This document shows, in pieces, positions 1-6,238 of a stretch of 9,079 nucleotides of DNA. This stretch comes from Bacteroidota bacterium (GTDB lineage: Bacteria > Bacteroidota > Bacteroidia > Bacteroidales > VadinHA17), in contig JAUWMO010000133.1 of the NCBI GenBank assembly GCA_030613125.1, positions 1-9,079 of the forward strand, read 5' to 3'. Positions within the stretch are counted from its first letter, which is position 1. The number at the start of each line of letters is the position of its first letter. Made by a program: the position numbers and the translations under genes. Below the pieces are notes generated by a model. The model saw nothing but the letters and a program-made list of their open reading frames with translations, did no database searches and was not told where the DNA came from.

Positions 1-673
1 CCATTGAGAAGACATATTCACCAATCCCACCAAAAGAACTAATCGACCTGCGCTGTTCCTGTCCATAGGTTGAGTTTGGCCTGTCGCCATATAATGAAAA
101 TACAGTTTCATAATTTGTAGGCTGCCCAATAACTGTATCAATCATATAAACATCCCAGGCTAATCCCTCCTCAAATGGATAAAGATCCTGGTATTCGGTA
201 CCATCAGCATTGTCAGCAAAATTGTCAAGCAATGAACTATTATTGTTCACTGCACCCATATTCATTTTCTGGTGAAAATCATTCTCCCTGTTGTATCCAA
301 CGCCAAAATTTAATGTAACCAGACCGGTTGATTTTCCGGTTCGTCTCGAAAATATCAGGCCGGCATTTCCAATAAAAAAATTTGACTTGCTATCATTTTT
401 AGAATTACCGAGGTATTGTGATTGGATGTTCATGTAATTCATAGATGGAGTTACAGTATATTCAGATGAACGATACACACCTATACCGGCCGGGTTGATA
501 CTAAGTGTCGAGAAATCGCCGCCAAAAGCACTGAAGGCACCTCCCATGCTCATCATGCGTGCGGTCCCTCCCGGAAACACCTGTGAATAACGGAGTGCAT
601 CGGTTTCATTTTGAGCTGAGCTGATTAATAAACTCATAAAAAATGATATAGTAATAATATTCAACCTTTTCAT
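1..673 (-). CDS. FadL/OMPP1-like outer membrane protein (N-terminal 224 residues, cut by the left edge)
   Basis: The reading frame is open from an ATG at 673 to the left edge without a stop, so the C-terminus is missing. Residues 1-20 form a signal peptide ending in ISSA, with mature protein from QNETDALRYSQ. Residues 33-64 contain GGTARMMSMGGAFSAFGGD followed by STLSINPAGIG, the small-residue hatch/NPAG signature of the FadL/OMPP1/TodX beta-barrel family as found in Bacteroidetes, where it is often annotated as hemin receptor. FadL proteins carry hydrophobic substrates across the outer membrane; the substrate here is unknown. The rest shows alternating polar and aromatic residues, as in barrel strands. 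No Shine-Dalgarno site precedes the ATG. It lies 84 bases downstream of the lipoprotein gene with no clear terminator between, so the two may be co-transcribed. The sequence does not look like the type IX component PorV, but the missing half prevents a firm exclusion. Confidence 0.85.
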   Translation of the reverse strand, partial: MKRLNIITISFFMSLLISSAQNETDALRYSQVFPGGTARMMSMGGAFSAFGGDFSTLSINPAGIGVYRSSEYTVTPSMNYMNIQSQYLGNSKNDSKSNFFIGNAGLIFSRRTGKSTGLVTLNFGVGYNRENDFHQKMNMGAVNNNSSLLDNFADNADGTEYQDLYPFEEGLAWDVYMIDTVIGQPTNYETVFSLYGDRPNSTYGQEQRRSISSFGGIGEYVFSM

Positions 674-757
674 TTCATTAAAGATTAAGTGAAGTTTAAA
701 TTCAATGTACTAAAACAGGCAGTAATTTTCCCGACCCGGAATGAATCAAGCCATTAT

Positions 758-2092
758 CTATCTTCTCCGTCCTGATCCGGATGATGACCTCGAAGAGGTA
801 CCGGATGATCTACCACTTGATCCTGATGAACGTACACTGGACCCAGATGATCTATAACCGCTTGAACGATAACTGCTCCCAGAGCTACTCCTTGAAGGAG
901 AAGAATAGGTTGAACTGCTTCTACGGGTAGGAGATTTATAGGTTGACCTTCTTACAGTGGAAGATCGGTTGTTATATGATTTCGAACTCGAACTATTATA
1001 TGTAGGTTTTGTAGTTGTTTTCGGATTTGAATATCTTGGAACATACCTTCTCTGAGTATTTGTATTTGTATTTGTTTTAACCGATTGAGTCCTTGTTGGG
1101 GTGTTAGCCCTTCTATAGGTAGAACTGGTAACAGATTTATTAGGAATTACCCGGGTAGTGGTTACCGATTCTGCATTCCTGTTGGAAGTAACTGACGATC
1201 TCCTGTTTGACTGTGAAACAGAGGTTTCTGCACTTTTCGGGATTGTCCTGGAAACACCTTCTATCGATCCTGCTTTGGTAGTACTATTGTCACTATACCT
1301 TCTTCGTCCTGTTGATGTTCCGCTAACGTTTGCAGCCTTAACTGATTCTGAGCTTCGGCTTGAAACAGCAGTGGTTGAAGTACTTCCTCTTCGTCTGTCT
1401 GTACTATTATAATCGTAATAACTTGATTTTGCATAATCCCTGTCATAACTGCCGGCTCTGGCTGTAGAACTTGAGCGACGTCGTCCATAATAATATGCAT
1501 CTGAGTTAATTTCACCACCCACTATGTACACCGGATAATAACCACCATAGTATCCACCGTAATATCCACAACAATATCCGCCGTACCATGGTCGCCTAGG
1601 ATAACCATAATATGGGTATCCATAACCATAATATGGATATCCCCATCCAAATCCATAACCTATGCTAAATGAAAATGTGGGACCCCAATACCACGGGTCA
1701 TAATACCATGGATTATAATATGGTGAGTAATATCCCATACCAACTGAGGGACCGTAGAACCGGCTTAAACGGGTACCGTAATCGTAATAATTATTAACGA
1801 TCACTTCCTTGTCTCCATTTTCATATTCAAATGTCTCCAGTTCAAGTGTATCTCCTTCATAAACAGCTATAACACCACTTTTTGGTTCAGTATACCCAAC
1901 TGCATCGAAACCCTGATCAGCAGATATAGCTTCATTAACAGCATTCGCTTCCGCAACATATCCAGTAGCTGTTTTCCCTGCTCTTATATCGTCTTCTTGT
2001 GAGTAATAAACATCATCCACAAGATTTGATGTTGATGAGCATGAAGCCATCAAAAGAGCCAGACCTGATAATATAATGAGTTTTGTCTTCAT
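758..2092 (-). CDS. Tyr/Gly-rich, Ser/Arg-tailed lipoprotein of unknown function
   Basis: I do not recognise a characterised family; Bacteroides relatives have sometimes been labelled vitellogenin-like, which says only that they are low-complexity (from memory). The 444 residues begin with a lipoprotein signal ending in LMASC, with C18 as the lipidated cysteine, so the protein is probably anchored in the outer membrane or on the cell surface. Residues 19-95 are an acidic ordinary region including DDVYYSQED. Residues 98-124 hold IVNNYY and RLSRFYGPSVGMGYYSP. Residues 125-190 are extremely rich in Tyr, Gly, Trp and Pro and include two tandem GYPYYGY units. Residues 205-444 are a Ser/Thr/Arg-rich, probably disordered basic tail ending in GRRR. 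The start is supported by GGGAGG eight bases upstream. The next gene upstream on this strand is a paralogue. A structural or adhesive surface role is a guess from composition only. Confidence 0.88.
   Translation of the reverse strand: MKTKLIILSGLALLMASCSSTSNLVDDVYYSQEDDIRAGKTATGYVAEANAVNEAISADQGFDAVGYTEPKSGVIAVYEGDTLELETFEYENGDKEVIVNNYYDYGTRLSRFYGPSVGMGYYSPYYNPWYYDPWYWGPTFSFSIGYGFGWGYPYYGYGYPYYGYPRRPWYGGYCCGYYGGYYGGYYPVYIVGGEINSDAYYYGRRRSSSTARAGSYDRDYAKSSYYDYNSTDRRRGSTSTTAVSSRSSESVKAANVSGTSTGRRRYSDNSTTKAGSIEGVSRTIPKSAETSVSQSNRRSSVTSNRNAESVTTTRVIPNKSVTSSTYRRANTPTRTQSVKTNTNTNTQRRYVPRYSNPKTTTKPTYNSSSSKSYNNRSSTVRRSTYKSPTRRSSSTYSSPSRSSSGSSYRSSGYRSSGSSVRSSGSSGRSSGTSSRSSSGSGRRR
1056..1073. repeat. 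Hexanucleotide repeat (gtattt)x3
   Basis: Three perfect gtattt units lie in the Ser/Thr/Arg-rich tail of the lipoprotein gene. On the minus strand they encode alternating Asn-Thr residues. The unit is in frame, so gain or loss of copies would change length without a frameshift. Confidence 0.7.
1601..1642. repeat. 21-bp tandem direct repeat, two copies
   Basis: Copies at 1601-1621 and 1622-1642 differ at one base (a G in the first copy is A in the second). On the minus strand they encode two consecutive GYPYYGY heptapeptides in the Tyr/Gly-rich centre of the lipoprotein. The unit is a multiple of three, so copy-number change would keep the frame. The near identity at DNA level points to recent duplication. 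Confidence 0.85.
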
Positions 2093-2100
2093 TGGATATT

Positions 2101-2106
2101 CCTCCC
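2101..2106 (-). promoter_or_regulatory. Ribosome binding site of the Tyr/Gly-rich lipoprotein gene
   Basis: The minus strand reads GGGAGG, ending eight bases before the ATG at 2092. This is a good Shine-Dalgarno match and fixes the start. It stands out because none of the five plus-strand genes from proS to the peptidase has one. Confidence 0.75.
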
Positions 2107-2204
2107 AAGTGTTATTTAGTTTATTCTAAACATTAAACATCAAAATTCATACCAAAAAGTAAAAATTAGTTTCAAATAAGCTAAGATTCTTTAGCTGTTT
2201 TTAA

Positions 2205-2234
2205 CAAATATAAACAAAAATCATAAATCACAAT
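2205..2234 (-). promoter_or_regulatory. Candidate Bacteroidetes-type promoter for the lipoprotein gene
   Basis: On the minus strand TATATTTG (2212-2205) matches the Bacteroidetes -7 consensus TAnnTTTG exactly. ATTG (2234-2231) lies 18 bases upstream as an imperfect -33 element (consensus TTTG, usual spacing about 19-21). It sits between the upstream gene's terminator and the lipoprotein start, giving a leader of roughly 100 bases. That position is where a separate promoter would be needed. The -33 match is weak. Confidence 0.4.
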
Positions 2235-2267
2235 TCATAATTGACAATAAACATAACAGTCGCTTAT

Positions 2268-2296
2268 AAAAAAAACCCGGTGCTGTAAACACCGGG
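2268..2296 (-). terminator. Rho-independent terminator of the Asn/Arg-tailed secreted protein gene
   Basis: CCCGGTG (2276-2282) pairs perfectly with CACCGGG (2290-2296) around a seven-base loop. On the minus strand the hairpin is followed by eight T (2275-2268). It begins about 20 bases after the stop codon of the 3562-2318 gene. On the plus strand there is no T-run after the hairpin, so it acts only leftward. It separates transcription of the two paralogues. Confidence 0.92.
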
Positions 2297-2317
2297 CAAA
2301 AATTAATTCTGAAATAT

Positions 2318-3562
2318 TTATTTTCTACGTCTTACTGTATTTGAATAACCAGTAACCTTTGAAGTTCTGTTTTTTGAATTTCGTGAAACTGAGCTATTTT
2401 TTAAGCTTTTCCCCGAAGTACTGTTTCCTTGTCTGTAGTTAGCTTTTGGCGATGATACAGAACGTCTGGAGGTTGATACAGAAGTTGATCTTGTTGTATG
2501 TCTCGTAACCGGCGCTTTTATTTTACTTCCGTAAGATCTCCGTTGAACTGTATTTTGTGAATATAATTTAGTCCTGTTCGTTACTGAAACAGTTGAGGTA
2601 TTAACTTTTCTATATCCTGAGTTATAGTTGCCTTTTACGGATAGGGACTTCCTGTTTCCCCTATCGTACCTGTTAATGTTTTGTTTTGGGTTATTTCCGC
2701 CCCGGTTAAAGTCGGATCTTCCTTTGTTAACCAGTTCTCTTTTCGCGGAAGGTCTCATCTGGTTTCCTTTATTGTTCCTGTTATTACCCCTGTTAACATG
2801 ATTACTGTTACCACGTGTATTGTTGTTATTAACTGTAATATTATTTATGTGAACCCGGTTATTATTATTTCCATTACCTCGGCCATGAACATTTATATTT
2901 CTATTCGAATTACCGGATCGTTCAGCATTTACATATGTAACTGAATTGCTGTTTCGGGAATTTGAATAGTAATTCATGTTTGAACGATTATCGTACCTTG
3001 AGTAAGAATGGTAACCCAATCCAGGTACATATCCGTAGTTGTATGCCCGATAATTAGTCCACGTTGCCCGGTAAACCGGAGCATATCTGTAACCATAACT
3101 ATAATTACCAAAATAGAACCCATCGTAGAATCCGGAATAATAATTCATTCTGTAGTAACCGGGATAATATACTGAATATCGGGGACGATACCATGCATAG
3201 TGATATGCAGGGCCGTAAAACCTTATTCCCCAGTTGAAGTTATTCCAGAATGGACTCCAATATATATTCCATCCAATATAGGCGGGTTGGTAAGTATACC
3301 AATAATAATTAGTGAAACATGGCTCGTAATATCCAACACTTACAAAAGCTCCATGAAATCTTTTAATACGGGAAGTGTAGTAAAAGTCATGTAAATAACC
3401 ATCTCCGTAATAATTATTTATGACCAGCCCATCTCCTGATCGGTATCCATAAGTATCATTTACATATTCTACTCCACGTTGGCCACTGGTAGAAATAAAT
3501 GCGACTTGCCCTATAATAAATATGAAGATTAAAGTTTTTATTATTTTATAATTTGTTTTCAT
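2318..3562 (-). CDS. Secreted Tyr-rich, Asn/Arg-tailed protein of unknown function, paralogue of the neighbouring lipoprotein
   Basis: This 414-residue protein has no recognised family. Residues 1 to about 28 are a signal peptide (two basic stretches, then a hydrophobic run LIFIFIIGQVAF, then STSGQ). There is no lipobox cysteine, so unlike its paralogue it is probably released or held by other means. Residues 47-81 hold VINNYYGDG and SRIKRFHGAFVSVGYYEP, matching in order the block at residues 98-124 of the neighbouring lipoprotein. Residues 82-190 are very rich in Tyr, Trp, Asn and Phe. Residues 190-270 are Asn-rich with NNNN runs. The remainder is a basic Ser/Arg/Lys-rich tail ending in RRRK. 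The start is set by AAGGAGG just upstream. The gene is divergent from proS and has its own terminator. A surface or matrix role is inference from composition only. Confidence 0.85.
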   Translation of the reverse strand: MKTNYKIIKTLIFIFIIGQVAFISTSGQRGVEYVNDTYGYRSGDGLVINNYYGDGYLHDFYYTSRIKRFHGAFVSVGYYEPCFTNYYWYTYQPAYIGWNIYWSPFWNNFNWGIRFYGPAYHYAWYRPRYSVYYPGYYRMNYYSGFYDGFYFGNYSYGYRYAPVYRATWTNYRAYNYGYVPGLGYHSYSRYDNRSNMNYYSNSRNSNSVTYVNAERSGNSNRNINVHGRGNGNNNNRVHINNITVNNNNTRGNSNHVNRGNNRNNKGNQMRPSAKRELVNKGRSDFNRGGNNPKQNINRYDRGNRKSLSVKGNYNSGYRKVNTSTVSVTNRTKLYSQNTVQRRSYGSKIKAPVTRHTTRSTSVSTSRRSVSSPKANYRQGNSTSGKSLKNSSVSRNSKNRTSKVTGYSNTVRRRK

Positions 3563-3567
3563 GACAC

Positions 3568-3574
3568 CCTCCTT
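3568..3574 (-). promoter_or_regulatory. Strong Shine-Dalgarno site of the Asn/Arg-tailed secreted protein gene
   Basis: The minus strand reads AAGGAGG, five bases before the ATG at 3562. This near-perfect anti-16S match is unusual for the phylum and supports the chosen start. Confidence 0.8.
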
Positions 3575-3633
3575 TTCTGATTATTTTTTGTTTATTTTGC
3601 AGCTCTTTTATTAACTGTCTGACAATTAAAACT

Positions 3634-3664
3634 CAAATATTATACCAAAAATAAATATGGCAAA
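3634..3664 (-). promoter_or_regulatory. Candidate promoter for the leftward secreted protein gene, overlapping the proS start
   Basis: On the minus strand TTTG (3664-3661) is followed after 19 bases by AATATTTG (3641-3634). This is one mismatch from the Bacteroidetes pattern TTTG-N19-21-TAnnTTTG. The -33 element lies inside codons 2-3 of proS. Transcription would start near 3627 and give a leader of about 65 bases. I could not find an equally good plus-strand promoter for proS in the 94-base gap. Confidence 0.4.
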
Positions 3665-5132
3665 AGTTCTAACCTGTAGAAAAGAGGATTATGCCCAGTG
3701 GTACAATGACTTAGTTATCAAAGCCGATATGGCTGAAAATTCAGTCGTCAGAGGTTGTATGATAATAAAACCATACGGTTATGCTATTTGGGAAAAGATA
3801 CAATCAGAGTTGGACAAGATGTTTAAGGCAACAGGTCACAGTAATGCTTATTTCCCTCTTTTTATTCCAAAATCCTTTTTCAGTAAAGAAGCAAATCATG
3901 TTGAAGGATTCGCTAAAGAATGTGCTGTTGTTACGCATTATAGGCTAAAGAATGATCCTGAGGGCAAAGGAGTTATAGTTGATCCGGAAGCAAAACTGGA
4001 AGAAGAATTGATTATTCGGCCTACTTCAGAGACTATTATTTGGAATACCTATAAGAATTGGATACAATCGTACCGTGATCTGCCTATCCTTATTAATCAA
4101 TGGGCAAATGTGGTACGCTGGGAAATGCGTCCCAGGTTGTTCCTGCGAACTACCGAGTTCCTATGGCAGGAGGGCCATACTGCCCATGCAACCAGGGAGG
4201 AAGCAGTTGATGAAACTTTGAAAATGGTTGATCTGTATGCACGATTTGCCGAGGAGTTCATGGCAATGCCTGTAATTAAAGGAACCAAAACTGAATTTGA
4301 AAGGTTTGCAGGCGCCATTGATACCTATGCAATAGAAGCTTTAATGCAGGATGGTAAAGCTTTACAATCAGGAACCTCACATTTCCTGGGCCAAAACTTT
4401 GCCAGGGCATTTGATGTAAAGTTTCTGGATAAAACCGGTAAACTCGATCTTGTGTGGGCAACATCATGGGGTGTCTCAACAAGACTAATGGGAGCACTGA
4501 TCATGGCCCATTCAGATGACAATGGTCTGATACTGCCTCCCAGACTGGCACCCATCCAGGTTGTAATTGTTCCGATCTATAAAGGATCAGGGCAACTTAA
4601 AGATATTGGAAATACAGCCCGAAAAATCAGGAAAGACCTTGAATACAGAAATATAAGTGTTAAATATGATGATCGCGACATTTATAAACCCGGATGGAAA
4701 TTTGCTGAGTATGAATTAAAAGGTGTTCCTGTCAGGATTGCCATTGGTCCAAGAGATATTGAAAACTTAACAGTGGAAGTAGCACGCCGCGATACTTTGG
4801 AAAAAGTCACGATACCACAGGATAAAATTACTGATCATATTCAAAATCTTCTTACTGAAATACAGGAAAATATATACAACAGAGCATTAAATTTCAGGGA
4901 AAAAAACACACATTATATTAATGATTATGAGGAATTTAAGGATCTAATGGAGAAAAATGGCGGATTTGTTCTTGCACATTGGGATGGCACCAGTGAAACT
5001 GAACTGAAGATCAAGGATGAAACAAAAGCCACTATCAGATGTATTCCACTTGATTCACCTGAAGAAGAAGGCAAATGCATCTATTCCGGAAAACCGTCGA
5101 AAAAAAGGGTTTTATTTGCAAAGGCTTACTAA
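3657..5132 (+). CDS. proS: Prolyl-tRNA synthetase, short archaeal/eukaryote-like type
   Basis: This cytoplasmic class IIa aminoacyl-tRNA synthetase charges tRNA-Pro with proline using ATP. The 491 residues fit the short form without the insertion editing domain found in E. coli-type enzymes. The catalytic core shows RPTSE at 121-125, the motif 2 region RWEMRPRLFLRTTEF with WQEGHTAH at 154-176, and motif 3 GVSTRLMGALIMAHSD at 272-287. An anticodon-binding domain follows from about residue 298 (APIQVVIVPIYKG), then a C-terminal domain ending in the typical KRVLFAKAY with terminal Tyr. In zinc-containing relatives the C-terminal domain carries four Cys; here the first pair is replaced (AHWDGTSETE) and only C474 of the second remains, so zinc is probably not bound. 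That pattern is, from memory, usual in Bacteroidetes. No Shine-Dalgarno site precedes the ATG. It heads a row of five plus-strand genes. Confidence 0.98.
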   Translation: MAKVLTCRKEDYAQWYNDLVIKADMAENSVVRGCMIIKPYGYAIWEKIQSELDKMFKATGHSNAYFPLFIPKSFFSKEANHVEGFAKECAVVTHYRLKNDPEGKGVIVDPEAKLEEELIIRPTSETIIWNTYKNWIQSYRDLPILINQWANVVRWEMRPRLFLRTTEFLWQEGHTAHATREEAVDETLKMVDLYARFAEEFMAMPVIKGTKTEFERFAGAIDTYAIEALMQDGKALQSGTSHFLGQNFARAFDVKFLDKTGKLDLVWATSWGVSTRLMGALIMAHSDDNGLILPPRLAPIQVVIVPIYKGSGQLKDIGNTARKIRKDLEYRNISVKYDDRDIYKPGWKFAEYELKGVPVRIAIGPRDIENLTVEVARRDTLEKVTIPQDKITDHIQNLLTEIQENIYNRALNFREKNTHYINDYEEFKDLMEKNGGFVLAHWDGTSETELKIKDETKATIRCIPLDSPEEEGKCIYSGKPSKKRVLFAKAY

Positions 5133-5149
5133 ATTTAAAACAATTCGAT

Positions 5150-5719
5150 ATGAAAAAGATCAAATTAATCAGTATTCTGTTTTTTTTATTGCTTAATTTT
5201 TGTTTTGGACAAGACACAACAGATGTTGAAAATCCACCGCTTAAGCAACCGCAACAACAAAAAACCCCCCTTAATAATAGGATCTATTTTGGTGGTGATG
5301 TTGGCCTCACGTTTGGAAACTATACAAGAATTGCTGTATATCCGCTTGTTGGGTATAAAATAACGCATAATTTTTCCGTTGGTCTCAAGGTTGGCTATGA
5401 ATATATTAAAGATAAAAGGTATACAACAACATACGAAACATCAAATTACGGAGGTAGCGTATTTTTACGTTACAGGATAATTCCGCAATTGTATGTACAT
5501 GGTGAATATGTCATGACAAATTATGAGTTGTATAATTCCCTTGGAGAGTCAAGTCGCAAATGGGTTCCTTTTCTGTTGCTTGGGGCAGGTTTCAGTCAGA
5601 GTTTAGGTGGAAATGTATACCTCAATATTCAGGTTCTGTTCGATGTATTACAAAATGAAAATTCTCCCTATAATCGATGGGATCCATTTTTCAGTGCAGG
5701 AATTGGGGTAGGTTTCTGA
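5150..5719 (+). CDS. Small outer membrane beta-barrel protein
   Basis: I place the start at the ATG at 5150, 17 bases after the proS stop, rather than the in-frame ATG at 5075 inside proS. The later start gives 189 residues and puts a clean signal peptide at the N-terminus (MKKIKLISILFFLLLNFCFG, cleavage before QDTT). A short Pro/Gln-rich linker follows (residues 30-45). From RIYFGGDVGLTFGNYTRIAV on, short alternating polar/hydrophobic strands with Gly and aromatic girdle residues continue to the C-terminal Phe, as in eight-stranded outer membrane barrels. The protein resembles the generic outer membrane beta-barrel families of Bacteroidetes, but I do not recognise a specific function. Its position makes co-transcription with proS likely. 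An A6C6 tract (5259-5270) lies in the linker codons. Confidence 0.85.
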   Translation: MKKIKLISILFFLLLNFCFGQDTTDVENPPLKQPQQQKTPLNNRIYFGGDVGLTFGNYTRIAVYPLVGYKITHNFSVGLKVGYEYIKDKRYTTTYETSNYGGSVFLRYRIIPQLYVHGEYVMTNYELYNSLGESSRKWVPFLLLGAGFSQSLGGNVYLNIQVLFDVLQNENSPYNRWDPFFSAGIGVGF

Positions 5720-5753
5720 CAGTAAGCTATAAATTAATTAAAAAATAAAAGTC

Positions 5754-6164
5754 ATGAGAAAAAGAAGAAACTTCATTAAAGCAACTCTGTTTGTTGCTTC
5801 AGGGGCGATGCTTGGTAATTCAGCTTTTGCCGGCGATAAAAAAGGAAAGATATTTCCCGGAGTCATTTATACAGCTGAAAATCCGGGGAAATGGGCCGAA
5901 AAGGTTAGCGGGCATGCACCAGAAGTAAGTGTTGATGGGAAACAGGTATCAATAAAAACTGATCATATAATGAGTTCTAAGCATTATATTGTTCGACATA
6001 CCCTTGTAGCTGAAAAGGGAGAAGTAATTGGTGAAAAAACTTTCTATCCTGAAAATGAAGAGGCTGTTTCAACATTTACACTACCAGAAAACTGTTCAGG
6101 TAAATTGTATGCTACCAGTTTTTGTAACAAACATGACTTATGGTTGACAGAACTAGATGTATAG
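5754..6164 (+). CDS. Tat-exported superoxide reductase (desulfoferrodoxin/neelaredoxin family)
   Basis: Superoxide reductase reduces superoxide to hydrogen peroxide at a mononuclear Fe(His)4Cys centre without making oxygen, a defence typical of anaerobes and microaerophiles. The 136 residues contain the expected ligands: H54 (SGHAP), H71 and H77 (KTDHIMSSKHYIVRHTL), and C124 and H127 (YATSFCNKHDLW). The 6- and 3-residue spacings match those of Pyrococcus SOR. There is no N-terminal rubredoxin-like CxxC domain, so it is the one-iron form. The first 26 residues, MRKRRNFIKATLFVASGAML then GNSAFA, carry the twin-arginine pattern RRNFIK, a hydrophobic stretch and an AFA cleavage site. The protein is therefore predicted to be folded with iron in the cytoplasm and exported to the periplasm. 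The usual Glu-Lys pair directly before the first His ligand is displaced (EKVSGH). It lies 34 bases after the barrel gene. Confidence 0.93.
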   Translation: MRKRRNFIKATLFVASGAMLGNSAFAGDKKGKIFPGVIYTAENPGKWAEKVSGHAPEVSVDGKQVSIKTDHIMSSKHYIVRHTLVAEKGEVIGEKTFYPENEEAVSTFTLPENCSGKLYATSFCNKHDLWLTELDV

Positions 6165-6238
6165 TACTTTCACCAATAGAGATTTTAAAAAACATTTTGA
6201 ATTTATACTTTCAAAAAATCACAAAATCAATTATTACA

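Noticed and set aside
674..757. Terminator between the lipoprotein and the FadL-like gene
   Set aside because: Only a very weak AATG/CATT pairing is visible and no T-run follows on the minus strand.
1158..1412. Plus-strand open frame antisense to the lipoprotein tail
   Set aside because: It mirrors the repetitive Ser/Arg codons of the minus-strand gene, giving Leu/Val-rich sequence with no start signal. The lipoprotein with its signal peptide and ribosome site explains the region.
2681..2944. Plus-strand open frame rich in Ile/Val opposite the Asn-rich region
   Set aside because: AAT/AAC runs on the minus strand read as ATT/GTT on the plus strand, so a hydrophobic frame arises automatically. 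There is no start context.
758..3562. Type IX secretion C-terminal sorting domain on the Tyr-rich proteins
   Set aside because: The tails are low-complexity and basic, without the beta-sandwich-like C-terminal domain, and end in Arg rather than Lys-Val-type motifs.
5075..5149. Extended N-terminus for the small barrel protein, starting inside proS
   Set aside because: It would overlap proS by 58 bases and bury the signal peptide. The ATG at 5150 gives a normal one.
5259..5270. A6C6 homopolymer tract in the barrel gene as a phase-variation switch
   Set aside because: Both runs are short and there is only one such tract. Nothing else suggests slippage control.
6140..6238. Extended N-terminus for the 234-residue protein
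   Set aside because: It overlaps the superoxide reductase gene and translates an AT-rich spacer; the ATG at 6239 gives a normal start.
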